Positions 8,664 to 19,135 of a DNA stretch of 64,000 nt are shown one piece after another; position 1 is the stretch's first letter, and every line of letters begins with the position of its first letter. The notes beneath the pieces are model-generated. The model was not told the DNA's origin. It did not search any database and was given only the letters and a program-made list of their open reading frames with translations. The position numbers were made by a program, and so were the translations under genes. This DNA comes from Gammaproteobacteria bacterium (GTDB lineage: Bacteria; Pseudomonadota; Gammaproteobacteria; Nitrococcales; Nitrococcaceae): NCBI GenBank assembly GCA_030433275.1, contig JAUILK010000002.1:101636-165635 (forward strand). Direction: 5' to 3'.

Positions 8664-9926
8664 TCAGATAAAAAGCTCCCTAACCTTGTCCAGTGCTCGC
8701 ACGAGCACATCCACGTCATCACAAGTGTTGTACAGTCCGAACGAGGCTCGAGCTGTAGCCGGTACGCCGTATCGCTGCATCACAGGTTGCGCGCAATGAT
8801 GGCCCGCCCGGATCGCCACCCCCTCCAAGTCCAACACCGTTCCGATATCATGCGGATGGACACGCCCCATCAAAAAGGATATGACACCCGCCTTGACCGC
8901 GGCAGTTCCGATGATGCGCACGCCCTCTACTTCACTAAGGCGCGCAGTGGCATACTCGAGCAGGGCATGCTCATGCGCCGCGATCCGCTCCGTGCCAATG
9001 GCGCAAACATAATCGATAGCCGCGCCCAGACCGACGACACCGGCAATATTCGGAGTACCGGCCTCAAAACGTTGTGGCGGCTCAGCGAATTCGCTGCGCT
9101 CGAAGGTAACGTAGCGGATCATTTCGCCCCCGCCCTGATAGGGACGCATCTCGCGCAGTAAATCCAACCGTCCCCATAAAGCTCCCACCCCGGAGGGCCC
9201 ATAGATCTTATGGCCTGAGAAACAATAAAAATCACAGCCTAGATCGGCCACGTCTACCGACAGATGAGGAACCGACTGAGCGCCGTCAACCAGCACCGCC
9301 ACGCCAAACCCATGGGCTGCGGCAATCATCTCCTGAACTGGATTGACGGTACCCAAGGCATTGGAAACGTGCACTATGCTGACGAATTTCGTTCGCACCG
9401 TAAGCCGGCTGCGAAAATCCTCCAAATCCACCTCACCCCTATCCGTTATCGGCGAGACTACGAGCGTGGCACCCGTCTCCTCACACAACAACTGCCAGGG
9501 GACAATATTGGAGTGGTGCTCCATCCCGGTGATCAGAATTTCATCACCGGGGCCCAATCGAGGCCGAACATAGCTATGCGCCACCAGATTAATGGCCTCT
9601 GTGGCGCCGCGCACGAAGACCACCTCACGGTCGTCAGCGCCGTTCAACAGCGCCCGAACTTTGCCGCGCACTGCCTCGTAAGCCTGCGTGGACCGCTGTG
9701 AGAGTTGGTAAACACCACGGTGAATATTCGCGTAATACTCCCCATAACACTCATCAATTGCCCGAATCACGGCTTCAGGTTTCTGCGCACTGGCCGCATT
9801 ATCCAGAAACACCAAGCGCTTGCCGTTCATCGGTCGGGCAAGAATTGGAAAATCCGCCCGTAATTGATCCACCGCGAGGGGAGTAACCGCGTCGCGGGCC
9901 TGCATCGGGGTAACCACCGTGCTCAT
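8664..9926 (-). CDS. sufS: SufS cysteine desulfurase
   Basis: SufS takes sulfur from cysteine with pyridoxal phosphate and passes it to the cluster assembly machinery. The 420-aa product has the PLP lysine in SGHKIYG (Lys240), the histidine motif MEHHSN and the persulfide cysteine in RAGHHCAQP (Cys378). The lack of a longer loop around the cysteine fits a class II enzyme. The ATG at 9926 has a GGGGGAG ribosome-binding site and overlaps the sufD stop by four bases (ATGA). A longer open frame to 9992 lies inside sufD and is unlikely to be used. Confidence 0.95.
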   Translation of the reverse strand: MSTVVTPMQARDAVTPLAVDQLRADFPILARPMNGKRLVFLDNAASAQKPEAVIRAIDECYGEYYANIHRGVYQLSQRSTQAYEAVRGKVRALLNGADDREVVFVRGATEAINLVAHSYVRPRLGPGDEILITGMEHHSNIVPWQLLCEETGATLVVSPITDRGEVDLEDFRSRLTVRTKFVSIVHVSNALGTVNPVQEMIAAAHGFGVAVLVDGAQSVPHLSVDVADLGCDFYCFSGHKIYGPSGVGALWGRLDLLREMRPYQGGGEMIRYVTFERSEFAEPPQRFEAGTPNIAGVVGLGAAIDYVCAIGTERIAAHEHALLEYATARLSEVEGVRIIGTAAVKAGVISFLMGRVHPHDIGTVLDLEGVAIRAGHHCAQPVMQRYGVPATARASFGLYNTCDDVDVLVRALDKVRELFI

Positions 9927-11254
9927 GACATCTCCCCCGCCATTTCGGCACCTGGTAGCCGTTGCAACAGCAGCCGACGTTCGTATTGACAAAGGGCATC
10001 CAGACGAATCGGCTTGAGCAACTCGTTAGCGAACGCCAATGTCAGCATGCACTGTGCCTCATCAAGACTGATGCCGCGAGTATTGAGATAAAATAGCGCC
10101 TCATCATCGAGTTGGCCCACGGTAGAGCCATGCGAGCATTTAACGTCGTCGGCATGGATCTCGAGCCGTGGGTTCGAGTGCGCAAGCGCCAGCTTCCCCA
10201 ACAACAAGTTGCGATTCTGCTGCTGCGCATCAATTTTTTGCGCCTGCTCGAATACTTTCACCAACCCATCGAAGACGGCTTCCGAACGCCCTTGCAAGAC
10301 CCCTTTGAACAGTTGTCGGGTAGTGCCGTGTTCCGCTTTGTGATTAACCCAAGTGTGGTGGTCGCAATACTGCCGGCCGCTGGTCAGATATAGGCCATTG
10401 AGCGTGGCATCGGCACCTGGGCCGATCAGATTGGCGTAAATATCGGTACGCGCGAGCTTTCCACCACAGGCGAACGAGTGGATATGGGCGGTCGCATCCC
10501 GAGCCACCTCAGCGTGAACCACCCCGAGATGAGCGCTACCGCCGCCCTCTTCCTGCACTTTGTAGTAGTCGATGTTGGCACCTTGCTGAACCACAATCTC
10601 CGCAACCGGGCAGTTCAGCGTAAAAACCTCCTCCGCGCCGACGAAATGCTCTACCAAGCTGAACTGAGACGCTTCCTCCGCCACGATTAGGGTCCGCGGA
10701 TAAACCGCGTGGCGATCGGCCTCGGAAGTCAACACGTGGACCACTACGATAGGCTGCGCTAACGCTACCCCGCGGGCCACACGCACCATGACGGCATCGC
10801 GAAAAAACGCTGTATTGAGCGCGGCGAACGGATGCGTTGCGGTATCGGCGTAAGCGCCGAGCGTTTCCCGCATAATTGCTGGGATACGCTCCTCGCAAAC
10901 CGACAGCGGTACCACTGTTAAGCCATTCGGCAAATCACCCGGATCGGACAAATCCGCGTCAAACCACCCATCGACGAACACGAATCGATGCGCTTGGCCG
11001 AGCGCGCCCACCTTTTCGACCAGGTTCGAGGCCACCGACCCCGGCCCACTGCTAGGCGGGAAATGCTCACGCAACACCAGACCAAGGTCCGTTTTTCGCC
11101 AAGCCTCCACCGTTCGACCTGGAAACCCCTGGGCCTCGAAACGCTCGATCCCATTTCGGTGGAGCCGCCTCAACCACTCCGATTCCTCTACTTGAGCCGA
11201 ATGTGCCTCATAGGCTTGCAAGTAAATACTTTTCTGCTCAGCAATCGCTTCCAT
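9923..11254 (-). CDS. sufD: SufD, Fe-S assembly scaffold subunit
   Basis: SufD is the beta-helix partner in the SufBC2D scaffold that assembles iron-sulfur clusters. The product is 443 aa from the ATG at 11254, which has a good GGAGGT ribosome-binding site. A GTG at 11275 would add seven residues. The C-terminal region contains the conserved stretch around CSHGSTVGQLDDEALFYL, where cysteine and histidine residues used in cluster formation lie. The gene sits between sufC (26 bp before the chosen start) and sufS (4-bp overlap). Confidence 0.95.
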   Translation of the reverse strand: MEAIAEQKSIYLQAYEAHSAQVEESEWLRRLHRNGIERFEAQGFPGRTVEAWRKTDLGLVLREHFPPSSGPGSVASNLVEKVGALGQAHRFVFVDGWFDADLSDPGDLPNGLTVVPLSVCEERIPAIMRETLGAYADTATHPFAALNTAFFRDAVMVRVARGVALAQPIVVVHVLTSEADRHAVYPRTLIVAEEASQFSLVEHFVGAEEVFTLNCPVAEIVVQQGANIDYYKVQEEGGGSAHLGVVHAEVARDATAHIHSFACGGKLARTDIYANLIGPGADATLNGLYLTSGRQYCDHHTWVNHKAEHGTTRQLFKGVLQGRSEAVFDGLVKVFEQAQKIDAQQQNRNLLLGKLALAHSNPRLEIHADDVKCSHGSTVGQLDDEALFYLNTRGISLDEAQCMLTLAFANELLKPIRLDALCQYERRLLLQRLPGAEMAGEMS

Positions 11255-11280
11255 CCGGACCTCCGGCTCCGGCACCGCAA

Positions 11281-12036
11281 TTAAGCGGCGGCCTCATCAA
11301 ACAGCGCGTACCCGCTCCCCTCCAACTCCTCGGCGAGCTCTTTGCCGCCGGATTTGACGATTCGCCCATGGAGCAGCACGTGCACCTTATCCGGGATAAT
11401 GTAACTAAGCAGGCGTTGGTAATGTGTGATAACCAGAAAACCGCGCTCTTCGCTACGCAAGGAATTCACACCCTCCGCCACGGTGCGCAAGGCATCGATG
11501 TCCAACCCGGAATCGGTCTCGTCAAGAATCGCCAGATACGGCTCCAACATAGCGAGCTGGAAAATCTCGTTGCGCTTTTTCTCACCGCCCGAGAAACCAT
11601 CATTGACAGGCCGACGCAACAGCGCCTCATCCAGCTTCACCGACTTCGCTCGCTCCTTGATGAGCTGAAGAAACTCCATGGCATCCAGCTCCTTCTCGCC
11701 CCGATACTTGCGAATCGCATTCAACGCCGCCTTGAGAAAGTAGGTATTGGATACTCCCGGAATCTCGACCGGGTACTGGAAACCCAAAAAAACACCCTCC
11801 CGGGCACGGTCTTCAGGCGCCAACTCCAGTAGATTGCGGTCTTGAAAATACACTTCGCCACCGGTCACTTCATAGCTCGGATCGCCGGCCAAAACTTTGG
11901 CTAACGTGCTTTTGCCTGAGCCATTCGGCCCCATGATTGCGTGCGTCTCCCCGCGCTCAATCGCGAGGTCAATACCTTTTAGAATCTCCACACCTTGAAT
12001 TCGGGCATGTAGATTCCGGATCTCAAGCAGTGCCAT
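11281..12036 (-). CDS. sufC: SufC, ATPase of the SUF scaffold
   Basis: This 251-aa ABC-type ATPase is soluble and drives structural change in the SufBC2D complex. It has Walker A GPNGSGKST (about 36-44), a signature motif in the SufC form FSGGEKKRNEI, Walker B LAILDETDSGLD and a switch histidine in VITHYQRLL. The motif EKKRNE and the overall length separate SufC from transporter ATPases. An upstream GGAGG precedes the ATG. About 200 bp without a gene separate it from sufB. Confidence 0.96.
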   Translation of the reverse strand: MALLEIRNLHARIQGVEILKGIDLAIERGETHAIMGPNGSGKSTLAKVLAGDPSYEVTGGEVYFQDRNLLELAPEDRAREGVFLGFQYPVEIPGVSNTYFLKAALNAIRKYRGEKELDAMEFLQLIKERAKSVKLDEALLRRPVNDGFSGGEKKRNEIFQLAMLEPYLAILDETDSGLDIDALRTVAEGVNSLRSEERGFLVITHYQRLLSYIIPDKVHVLLHGRIVKSGGKELAEELEGSGYALFDEAAA

Positions 12037-12238
12037 GAACGGCCCTCCGTCGACGTCGTCTCTTTATCCGGTTCCGACTGCAATCGATACCCCTACACAC
12101 AGATTCATACCTATGCGCTTCGGGCTTGCTGCTCGCTCATGCGGGAGTTGGTGCGGTTTGGAACTGCAGCAGCCGGCAATCAGCAAATACGATTCGCCGC
12201 TTGCCTTTTGTGCGCCACAAAACCGCATCAGCACCACA

Positions 12239-13687
12239 TCAACCAACGCTGCCCTCCAGGGTGATCTCCATCAGTTTCTGTGCCTCAACCGCGAACTCCA
12301 TCGGCAGCGTGCGGAAGACTTCCTTGCAGAAACCGTTAACGATGAGTGATACCGCATCTTCCGTGGCGATCCCACGCTGATTGCAGTATAAGATCTGCTC
12401 CTCACCGATCTTCGAGGTTGTCGCCTCATGCTCAAGCTGTGCGGTCGGATTCTGGACATCAATATAGGGAAACGTATGCGCTCCACAGGTAGCGCTCATC
12501 AACATAGAGTCACACTGTGAATAGTTACGTGCGTTCTCCGCCTTCGGCGTGATCCGCACCAGGCCGCGATAGCTCTGCTGGCCATGACCGGCCGAGATCC
12601 CTTTGCTAACGATGGTGCTGCGGGTGTTCTTACCCATATGAATCATCTTGGTACCCGTATCCGCCTGCTGCCGACCGCGAGTCACTGCCACGGAGTAGAA
12701 CTCGCCCACCGAGTTGTCTCCTCGGAGCACGCAGCTTGGATACTTCCAGGTGATTGCCGAACCGGTCTCGACTTGGGTCCAAGAGATCTTGGAGTTGTTA
12801 CCAGCGCACAAGCCGCGCTTAGTGACGAAGTTGTAAACGCCACCGCGACCTTCCTCGTCACCCGGATACCAATTCTGCACCGTCGAATATTTGATTTGCG
12901 CATCGTCCAAGGCGATCAGCTCCACCACCGCGGCATGCAGCTGATTCTCGTCGCGCACGGGGGCCGTGCAGCCCTCTAGATAACTCACATGCGAACCTTC
13001 CTCGGCGATGATCAGGGTGCGCTCGAACTGCCCCGTGTTCGCCGCATTGATCCGGAAGTAGGTCGACAACTCCATCGGACAACGCACACCTTTCGGAATG
13101 AAGACAAATGAGCCGTCCGTAAACACCGCCGAGTTCAATCCAGCATAATAATTGTCGGTATAGGGCACCACACTTCCCAAGTACTTCCGTACCAGGTCGG
13201 GATGCTCCCGTATCGCCTCCGACATCGAACAGAAGACGATGCCCTCCTCCTTGAGCTTGGCCTTGTAACTGGTCGCCACCGATACTGAGTCGAATACGGC
13301 ATCGACGGCCACTCCGGCCAACATCTCCTGCTCGTGCAACGGTATGCCAAGCCGGTCATAAGTCTCTTTCAACTTAGGATCGATTTCATCCAAACTCTGC
13401 GGCATGTCCTCCTTGCGCTTCGGCGCGGAATAATACGAAATCGCCTGAAAATCGATCGGCGGATAGTGCACGTTAGCCCATTTCGGCACGGGCATTTGCA
13501 GCCAGTTCCGATACGCCTTGAGCCGCCATTCGAGCATCCATTCCGGTTCGGCCTTCTTCCTGGAAATAAAGCGGATGATGTCTTCGTCGAGACCGGGCGG
13601 TACAGTGTCCTGCTCGATATCGGTGATGAAACCCGCCTCGTACTTTCGGTTAGTCAGTTCTTCCAATGTCTTGGTGGTTGCCGACAT
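12239..13687 (-). CDS. sufB: SufB, Fe-S cluster scaffold subunit
   Basis: SufB is the main scaffold on which SUF builds iron-sulfur clusters. The 482-aa product carries the conserved core with [19 protein letters not shown] and SYLEGCTAP, the latter holding the cysteine implicated in sulfur acceptance, and near the C-terminus the motif [13 protein letters not shown]. The ATG at 13687 has a GCGGAG ribosome-binding site; the open frame extends seven codons further. It begins 11 bp after the Rrf2 regulator gene and is probably cotranscribed with it. Confidence 0.96.
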   Translation of the reverse strand: MSATTKTLEELTNRKYEAGFITDIEQDTVPPGLDEDIIRFISRKKAEPEWMLEWRLKAYRNWLQMPVPKWANVHYPPIDFQAISYYSAPKRKEDMPQSLDEIDPKLKETYDRLGIPLHEQEMLAGVAVDAVFDSVSVATSYKAKLKEEGIVFCSMSEAIREHPDLVRKYLGSVVPYTDNYYAGLNSAVFTDGSFVFIPKGVRCPMELSTYFRINAANTGQFERTLIIAEEGSHVSYLEGCTAPVRDENQLHAAVVELIALDDAQIKYSTVQNWYPGDEEGRGGVYNFVTKRGLCAGNNSKISWTQVETGSAITWKYPSCVLRGDNSVGEFYSVAVTRGRQQADTGTKMIHMGKNTRSTIVSKGISAGHGQQSYRGLVRITPKAENARNYSQCDSMLMSATCGAHTFPYIDVQNPTAQLEHEATTSKIGEEQILYCNQRGIATEDAVSLIVNGFCKEVFRTLPMEFAVEAQKLMEITLEGSVG

Positions 13688-13698
13688 AATGGACTCCG

Positions 13699-14160
13699 CT
13701 ACACGCAAGAGTGATGTACCGTGATCGCCTGACCGCCGGTCGGTGTTTCTGCTGGCTCCGAGACGTCCATCTCTGCCAAGCTGATGGCTTCCAGCGCCAT
13801 GCGAATCTTTTGATTAATGTGGCGCCAGCGAGCACTTACGGCACAGTTGGCACCATACTGACAGGCATCCGCCCCGCCAATGACACACTCGGTCAGCGAG
13901 ATCGGGCCCTCCAGGGCGACGATAATATCCGCCAAGGAGATCTCCTCGGGCGAACGCGCCAAAGCATAGCCACCCTGAACCCCGCGATAGGAAATAAGGA
14001 TCCCATTGCGCGCCAAGTGCTTGAGTATTTTGCTAACGATCGGCTGCGGCAGCTGCCGCCACTGGGCCAATTCAGCCGCGTTAAAACGCTCCCGTCGGCG
14101 CCGCGCCATAAGCGTAAGAATGCCGATCCCGTAATCGGTTTCACGGTTAATTCGGATCAT
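13699..14160 (-). CDS. Rrf2-family iron-sulfur regulator (IscR/SufR-like) heading the SUF operon
   Basis: This is a 153-aa winged helix-turn-helix regulator. The N-terminus [19 protein letters not shown] is typical of Rrf2 proteins, and the recognition region reads [18 protein letters not shown]. Three cysteines that could hold a cluster occur as C-x7-C-x5-C in [17 protein letters not shown], slightly different from the C-x5-C-x5-C of E. coli IscR. Being first in the operon, it probably senses Fe-S status and represses sufBCDSUT and itself. The ATG at 14160 matches the family start; the open frame reaches 14217 but runs through the likely promoter. The promoter lies so close that the mRNA may be nearly leaderless. 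Confidence 0.93.
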   Translation of the reverse strand: MIRINRETDYGIGILTLMARRRRERFNAAELAQWRQLPQPIVSKILKHLARNGILISYRGVQGGYALARSPEEISLADIIVALEGPISLTECVIGGADACQYGANCAVSARWRHINQKIRMALEAISLAEMDVSEPAETPTGGQAITVHHSCV

Positions 14161-14170
14161 GACGGTTCGA

Positions 14171-14176
14171 ATTATA
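14171..14176 (-). promoter_or_regulatory. -10 element of the SUF operon promoter
   Basis: The minus strand reads a perfect TATAAT here, 10 bases ahead of the regulator's ATG. No strong -35 hexamer is visible at 17 bp (TACCCA). That fits a promoter dependent on, or controlled by, the palindrome that covers the same place. Transcription would start at about 14164. Confidence 0.55.
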
Positions 14177-14179
14177 ATA

Positions 14180-14206
14180 GATAGTGGACTTTTTGGGTAC
14201 CCTATC
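14180..14206. promoter_or_regulatory. Imperfect palindrome, candidate Rrf2/IscR operator
   Basis: A 27-bp imperfect inverted repeat lies immediately upstream of the -10 element. Its outer arms are GATAG and CTATC, and 8 of 11 arm positions are symmetric. The arm nearer the gene (AGTCCACTAT) matches the IscR type-1 half site AGTCRRSTAT at nine of ten positions; the other arm matches poorly. The position over the -35 region suggests repression of the SUF operon by its own first gene product. Confidence 0.5.
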
Positions 14207-14510
14207 TTTGCCGACATACGTTCCCACCGGATGCCGGATCATGCGGCCTGCTCAATCACGGCAACAATGGTCTTGATCTCAACTAGCGATGTATTTTGTC
14301 GTTAAGACTCGACTCTTCGGGACCCCTTGACGCCTAGCAGATAATGCAGCGCACACTCACGGGCTAAGGCTGGAAAAAACCATCGGCCAAAGACATCATG
14401 CATCGGTGCTGGCACTATCGCTACGAATAGCCTGAACCAGTGCGTTTCCGCCCCCGGCCACCAACTTTGCGTGAACCGCGGCCGCAACTTGCTCAGGAGG
14501 GAACTGAATT

Positions 14511-15683
14511 ATGACCGCACCCTTCGAATGGGCTGATCCATTACGCCTGGACGACCAACTGACTGAGGATGAATGCATGGTCCGAGACGCGGCTCGTGAT
14601 TATGCGCAGCAGCGTCTCATGCCCCGCATTCTAGAAGCCAATAGGCACGAGCGTTTCGACCGCGAGATCATGCGTGAGATGGGCACACTCGGACTCCTCG
14701 GCCCAACACTACCGGAGCAATACGGCGGCGCCGGGGTGAACCATGTCTGTTATGGGCTTATCGCACGCGAGTTGGAACGAATCGATTCCAGCTATCGCTC
14801 CGCCTTGAGCGTGCAGTCCTCTCTGGTCATGTTCCCCATCGCAACCTTCGGCAGCCCGCAACAACGATCCAAATACCTTCCCCAGCTCGCAAGCGGCGAA
14901 TGGATCGGTTGTTTCGGCCTCACCGAACCCGACCATGGCTCGGATCCGAGCGGCATGATGAGCCACGCCGAAAAGGTTCAGGGGGGCTACCGCGTGTCCG
15001 GAACCAAGAGCTGGATCACCCACTCTCCCATCGCTGATGTCCTGGTAATCTGGGCCAAACTCGATGGCGAAATCCGCGGTTTCATCCTAGAACGTGGCAT
15101 GGCGGGGCTCGAGACTCCGAAGATCGAGGGCAAATTCGCGCTACGGGCCTCCGTAACCGGCCAGATTCATATGGATGAGGTCTTCGTTCCCGAGGCGAAC
15201 GCGCTCATGGTGGACGGACTCAAGGGGCCGTTCGCCTGTCTCAACAAAGCCCGCTACGGCATCATCTGGGGCAGCATGGGCGCGGCGGAATTTTGCTGGC
15301 AGACCACGCGCCGCTATGCCCTGGAGCGCACACAGTTCGGGCGGCCGCTGGCGGCCAATCAGCTCATACAAAAAAAACTCGCCGACATGCAGACGGAGAT
15401 CACGCTTGGGCTGCAGGCGGCGTTGCGCTTGGGCCGGCTGGTCGACACGGAGCGTTGGGCGCCGGAAATGGTTTCACTGCTCAAACGCAACAACTGCGGC
15501 AAGGCACTTGAGATCGCCCGCGCGGCACGCGATATCCACGGCGCCAACGGCATTGGCGATGAATATCACATCATCCGCCACATGCTGAACCTAGAGGCAG
15601 TGAATACTTACGAGGGCACGCACGACATCCATGCCTTGATACTCGGCCGCGCCCAGACGGGCATTCCCGCTTTCACCGGCTGA
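14511..15683 (+). CDS. gcdH: Glutaryl-CoA dehydrogenase
   Basis: This 390-aa flavoprotein of the acyl-CoA dehydrogenase family oxidises and decarboxylates glutaryl-CoA to crotonyl-CoA in lysine and tryptophan breakdown. Evidence for the subtype is the substrate-binding arginine context [13 protein letters not shown] and the C-terminal catalytic glutamate in [19 protein letters not shown], which is characteristic of this branch. The ATG has a strong AGGAGG 10 bases upstream. It is transcribed alone and convergently with lnt; the two coding regions overlap by 11 bp at their ends. About 290 bp without a recognisable gene precede it. Confidence 0.93.
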   Translation: MTAPFEWADPLRLDDQLTEDECMVRDAARDYAQQRLMPRILEANRHERFDREIMREMGTLGLLGPTLPEQYGGAGVNHVCYGLIARELERIDSSYRSALSVQSSLVMFPIATFGSPQQRSKYLPQLASGEWIGCFGLTEPDHGSDPSGMMSHAEKVQGGYRVSGTKSWITHSPIADVLVIWAKLDGEIRGFILERGMAGLETPKIEGKFALRASVTGQIHMDEVFVPEANALMVDGLKGPFACLNKARYGIIWGSMGAAEFCWQTTRRYALERTQFGRPLAANQLIQKKLADMQTEITLGLQAALRLGRLVDTERWAPEMVSLLKRNNCGKALEIARAARDIHGANGIGDEYHIIRHMLNLEAVNTYEGTHDIHALILGRAQTGIPAFTG

Positions 15684-17190
15684 AATCGTCCACTCGCCGG
15701 CGCGGCCACAAAACGCTCCCAATCAGCCCGAACAGTACGCCGGCAACCGCTGGATAATCGGTCCAGATCACATAGGGGGTAGCCCCCACCCGGGGCTGCG
15801 CTTGCCCCGTCACTACGCCTGGCTGGAACAGGGGCCCAAGCTCGCGCACCCGACCTTGCGCGTCGATGATGGCGGTAAGGCCGGTATTGGTCGCACGCAG
15901 CAGATAACGTTGCGTCTCTCGGGCACGCATGCGCGCCATCTCCATGTGTTGATAAGGCGCCAAGGAGTCACCAAACCAAGCATCATCGCTGACGTTGACC
16001 AGCAGATCGGCCGCCGGCAGTGCAGCTGCGATTGCCTTGCCGAAAGTGCTCTCATAGCAGATCGACACCCCGAGCCGCTGGCCAGCCGCCAGCAGCAGAG
16101 TCGAAGACTCGCCGGCGGCAAAATCCCCCATGGGGGCACCTAGAATATCAAGTGCATTACCCAGCACGGAACGGAAAGGCACATATTCGCCAAACGGTAC
16201 GAGATGGCGCTTATAATAAAAAGTGGGGAATTCACCAAGTCGCGCCACGGCGTTGAAGACAGCTTTACGGGCCGTATCCACAACTGGCACTCCAGTTAGA
16301 ATGGTGGTGCCATGGCGCGCCGCCTCCCGTGCCAGCGGATCCAGGTAAGCGGCACTGACCTTGTGATAATATACTGGCACAGCGGTTTCAGGCCAGATTA
16401 CCAAATCCGCCCCAAAGTGGCGCTCGGTCAATCGCCGATAGCGAACCAGCGTTGGAAGCCGGTGTTGCGGCAGCCATTTCTGATCCTGGGCAAAATCGCC
16501 CTGCACCAACGCAACGCGAATCGGCTCGCCTTGAGGCGATGTCCAGGACCGATCTAACCCCCACCCACCGAGTAGACTAACACCGAGGGCGACCCCCAAA
16601 GCGATCAGCGGACCTCGCGCCGGCCGTAATACCACACCGGCCAAACTACCGGCAATGAGCGCCACGGCCAAACTGATACCATAGGTACCGAACACAGGGG
16701 CGATACCAGAGAGCGGGCTATCGATCTGAGTGTAGCCAACGGTCAACCAGGTCGTTCCACTAAAAAGCCAGCTTCGAATCCACTCGATCAACACCCACGC
16801 CAAAGGCAACGTCAATGCCACCGTGCGGCACCGATTGCCGCGCCCGATATATTTTCCCAATGTGCAGGCCATCAGAGGGTAGAGCGCTGCAATCAACGTG
16901 AGCAACACCGTAACCAACACGCCTGCGAGCACCCCACCCCCGTAGCGGCTGACACTGATGTAGATCCAATAACAGCCAAGACCGACGTAGGCAATCCCGA
17001 ACAAATAGCTCGCACCAAGTGCACGACGAGTTGGCGCCACAGTCACAATGGCAAAGAGAACAGCCAAAGCAATCACCGGTACCAACCACTGATTGAACGG
17101 GGCAAAGCCCAACGGCATGGTGGCACCGGCCAAAAAACCAATCCAAAGGCCCCATCGCGAGCCCAAAACCCGTGGCACCGAGTCGGCCAT
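15673..17190 (-). CDS. lnt: Apolipoprotein N-acyltransferase
   Basis: Lnt adds the third acyl chain to lipoproteins in the inner membrane. Six or so membrane segments (about 15-240) are followed by a nitrilase-like periplasmic domain. That domain has the catalytic triad Glu in IWPETAVP, Lys in [12 protein letters not shown] and Cys in SICYESTFG. The last membrane segment is at the C-terminus. From the ATG at 17190 the product is 505 aa, near the usual 510. The open frame continues to an ATG at 17358, adding 56 polar residues unlike the family. The gene is in the classic corC-lnt order, but here 220-390 bp separate the two. Confidence 0.94.
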   Translation of the reverse strand: MADSVPRVLGSRWGLWIGFLAGATMPLGFAPFNQWLVPVIALAVLFAIVTVAPTRRALGASYLFGIAYVGLGCYWIYISVSRYGGGVLAGVLVTVLLTLIAALYPLMACTLGKYIGRGNRCRTVALTLPLAWVLIEWIRSWLFSGTTWLTVGYTQIDSPLSGIAPVFGTYGISLAVALIAGSLAGVVLRPARGPLIALGVALGVSLLGGWGLDRSWTSPQGEPIRVALVQGDFAQDQKWLPQHRLPTLVRYRRLTERHFGADLVIWPETAVPVYYHKVSAAYLDPLAREAARHGTTILTGVPVVDTARKAVFNAVARLGEFPTFYYKRHLVPFGEYVPFRSVLGNALDILGAPMGDFAAGESSTLLLAAGQRLGVSICYESTFGKAIAAALPAADLLVNVSDDAWFGDSLAPYQHMEMARMRARETQRYLLRATNTGLTAIIDAQGRVRELGPLFQPGVVTGQAQPRVGATPYVIWTDYPAVAGVLFGLIGSVLWPRRRVDDFSR

Positions 17191-17580
17191 TAGCCACAGG
17201 AAACAGCGGATCGGCCATCGTTCGCGCTCGTCAGGTTGGATCGCTACAGCCGTCTGCGCCGACGAGCCGAGCGTACCCACTGAATCCCCACCGCCGCCCC
17301 TGGCGCGACTCGTCTGGCTACGGGGAGCACCGCCCATTCCATCCTCTGCTGCGCTCATCTATTGCGGCCTTTTTTCAGTCACGCGTTGGCGTAAGCACTC
17401 ATGGAAGCGCTGACCTCACGGCCGCGCGGAAAATGGGGAAAGCGCTGAATTTTAGGGTCGCATGCTAGTCGGCCATACCCGCTTGGACAAACATCCGCTC
17501 CACCGCGTCGGTGTTGGCCATGACCATTTGTATGACCTTTTGCCCCGATCCGAACTCGCTATACGCGCTTTCTTTGTATC

Positions 17581-18465
17581 TCAATGAGCTGGCCGGGTGT
17601 TCCCCGTGGCCTCGAGCGGCCGAACCGCAAGCAACTGAATACGCCGACTATCGGCACTGACCACCTCGAAGTGCAACCGCCCGATATCGGTCGACTCCCC
17701 ACGGCGTGGCACATGGCCAAACCGGTTGGCCACCAAACCACCGATCGTGTCGAACTCCTCATCACTGAAATCCGTATTGAAATGGTCGTTGAACTCCGCA
17801 ATGGGTGCCAACGCCTTGACGACGGTGCGACCATCTTCTTGGTGATTGAGAATATAGCTCTCGTCGTTGAGATCGTGTTCATCGTCGATATCACCAACGA
17901 TCTGCTCGATCACATCCTCAATGGTAACGATGCCCGCAAGCCCCCCGTACTCGTCGACTACGATCGCCATATGATTACGGCTCTCCTGGAAAAGTTTAAG
18001 TAGCGCATCGAGACGCTTGCTCTCCGGAATGAACAAAGCCGGCCGCAGTAACTCTCGGATGTTGAACTCAAGCTCGCCTTCCCGAGCCAGATACGGCAAT
18101 AGATCCTTGGCGATCAGAATCCCGATGACATCGTCACGGCTCTCTCCGGTTACCGGAAAGCGGGAGTGCCCGCTTTCGGTTATAGTAGGAAGTAAATCCC
18201 AAATTCGACACGAGCGCTGCAGCACAGCAACCTGCGAGCGTGCGACCATGATATCCCGCGCTTGCAACTCGGAGACGCGGAGCACTCCTTCGATCATGGA
18301 CAGCCGGTTCTGATCCAGAATGCCGCGCTCACGAGAGAGCCGGAGCAATTCCGTGAGCTCCTCCCGATCCTTCGGCGCACCGGCCAAAGCCTGTCCTAAG
18401 CGCTCCAGCCATGACTTATGATTGCTGTCGGTGTGGCTGCTACTGTCAGATTGATCCTCGTTCAT
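17581..18465 (-). CDS. corC: CorC/YbeX-type CBS domain protein
   Basis: This 294-aa cytoplasmic protein is linked in other bacteria to magnesium and cobalt efflux and, as YbeX, to ribosome metabolism. Two CBS repeats occupy about 65-190 (start [11 protein letters not shown]; second around [24 protein letters not shown]). A CorC/HlyC C-terminal domain occupies about 205-285. There are no membrane segments. It lies between ybeY and lnt as in E. coli, supporting the orthology. Confidence 0.93.
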   Translation of the reverse strand: MNEDQSDSSSHTDSNHKSWLERLGQALAGAPKDREELTELLRLSRERGILDQNRLSMIEGVLRVSELQARDIMVARSQVAVLQRSCRIWDLLPTITESGHSRFPVTGESRDDVIGILIAKDLLPYLAREGELEFNIRELLRPALFIPESKRLDALLKLFQESRNHMAIVVDEYGGLAGIVTIEDVIEQIVGDIDDEHDLNDESYILNHQEDGRTVVKALAPIAEFNDHFNTDFSDEEFDTIGGLVANRFGHVPRRGESTDIGRLHFEVVSADSRRIQLLAVRPLEATGNTRPAH

Positions 18466-18579
18466 GGGTATTACGGTCGGTTGCCACGGAAATCGGCTCG
18501 CTCGGCGATTACTGCTGATTCGTTAATTGATTGACACTGCACCACCCGTAAGCGATCAGTAGGTCAAAGGATTAACGGA

Positions 18580-19044
18580 TCAGCCCAGCGCCATACCGTC
18601 CGGATAAGGATCCGGATAGCCTAGCTTGGCAAGCACCAGCCGCTCCTGTGATTCCATCATCGCCGCCGCAGCCTCTTCTTCATGATCATAGCCGAGCAAA
18701 TGCAACACACCGTGGACCACCAAATGAGCCCAATGCGCCGCCAGACGTTTATCTTGCTCGGCGGCTTCCCGAACAACTAAGGGGGCACAAATAACCAGAT
18801 CCCCGAGGAGAGTGGCCTCCACCCCCTCGGGCAGCTCCGCCTGAAACGCCAAGATATTGGTGGCATAATCGTGCCCCCGATAGATTGCGTTGAGCTCCCT
18901 ACCCTCCTCCTCATCCACTACCCGAATGGCGATTTCTGCTGCATCGCGAACTCCCGCAAGCACGGCGGCGATCCAGTACTCGAACTGTTCGAGCTCCGGC
19001 ACATCGGGGTTGCAAGAGGCCACCTGAAGATCGATTTCAAGCAT
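18580..19044 (-). CDS. ybeY: YbeY endoribonuclease
   Basis: YbeY is a single-strand RNase needed for 16S rRNA maturation and ribosome quality control. The zinc site H-x3-H-x5-H is seen in [15 protein letters not shown], and the upstream motif [15 protein letters not shown] is also typical. The product is 154 aa from the ATG at 19044; a TTG three codons upstream is possible. It sits in the conserved ybeZ-ybeY-corC order. Confidence 0.94.
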   Translation of the reverse strand: MLEIDLQVASCNPDVPELEQFEYWIAAVLAGVRDAAEIAIRVVDEEEGRELNAIYRGHDYATNILAFQAELPEGVEATLLGDLVICAPLVVREAAEQDKRLAAHWAHLVVHGVLHLLGYDHEEEAAAAMMESQERLVLAKLGYPDPYPDGMALG

Positions 19045-19135
19045 CCTAATCAAGCCTAACGTAGCCGCGAGGACTCAAGTTCACGCCTGTCCGCAGCAGC
19101 CGAGTTCAGGCGGCGAAAAAACTCCCCCACTGGTA

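Noticed and set aside
14302..14487. Minus-strand frame of 61 codons upstream of gcdH
   Set aside because: No ribosome-binding site, tryptophan- and arginine-rich, and no recognisable domain.
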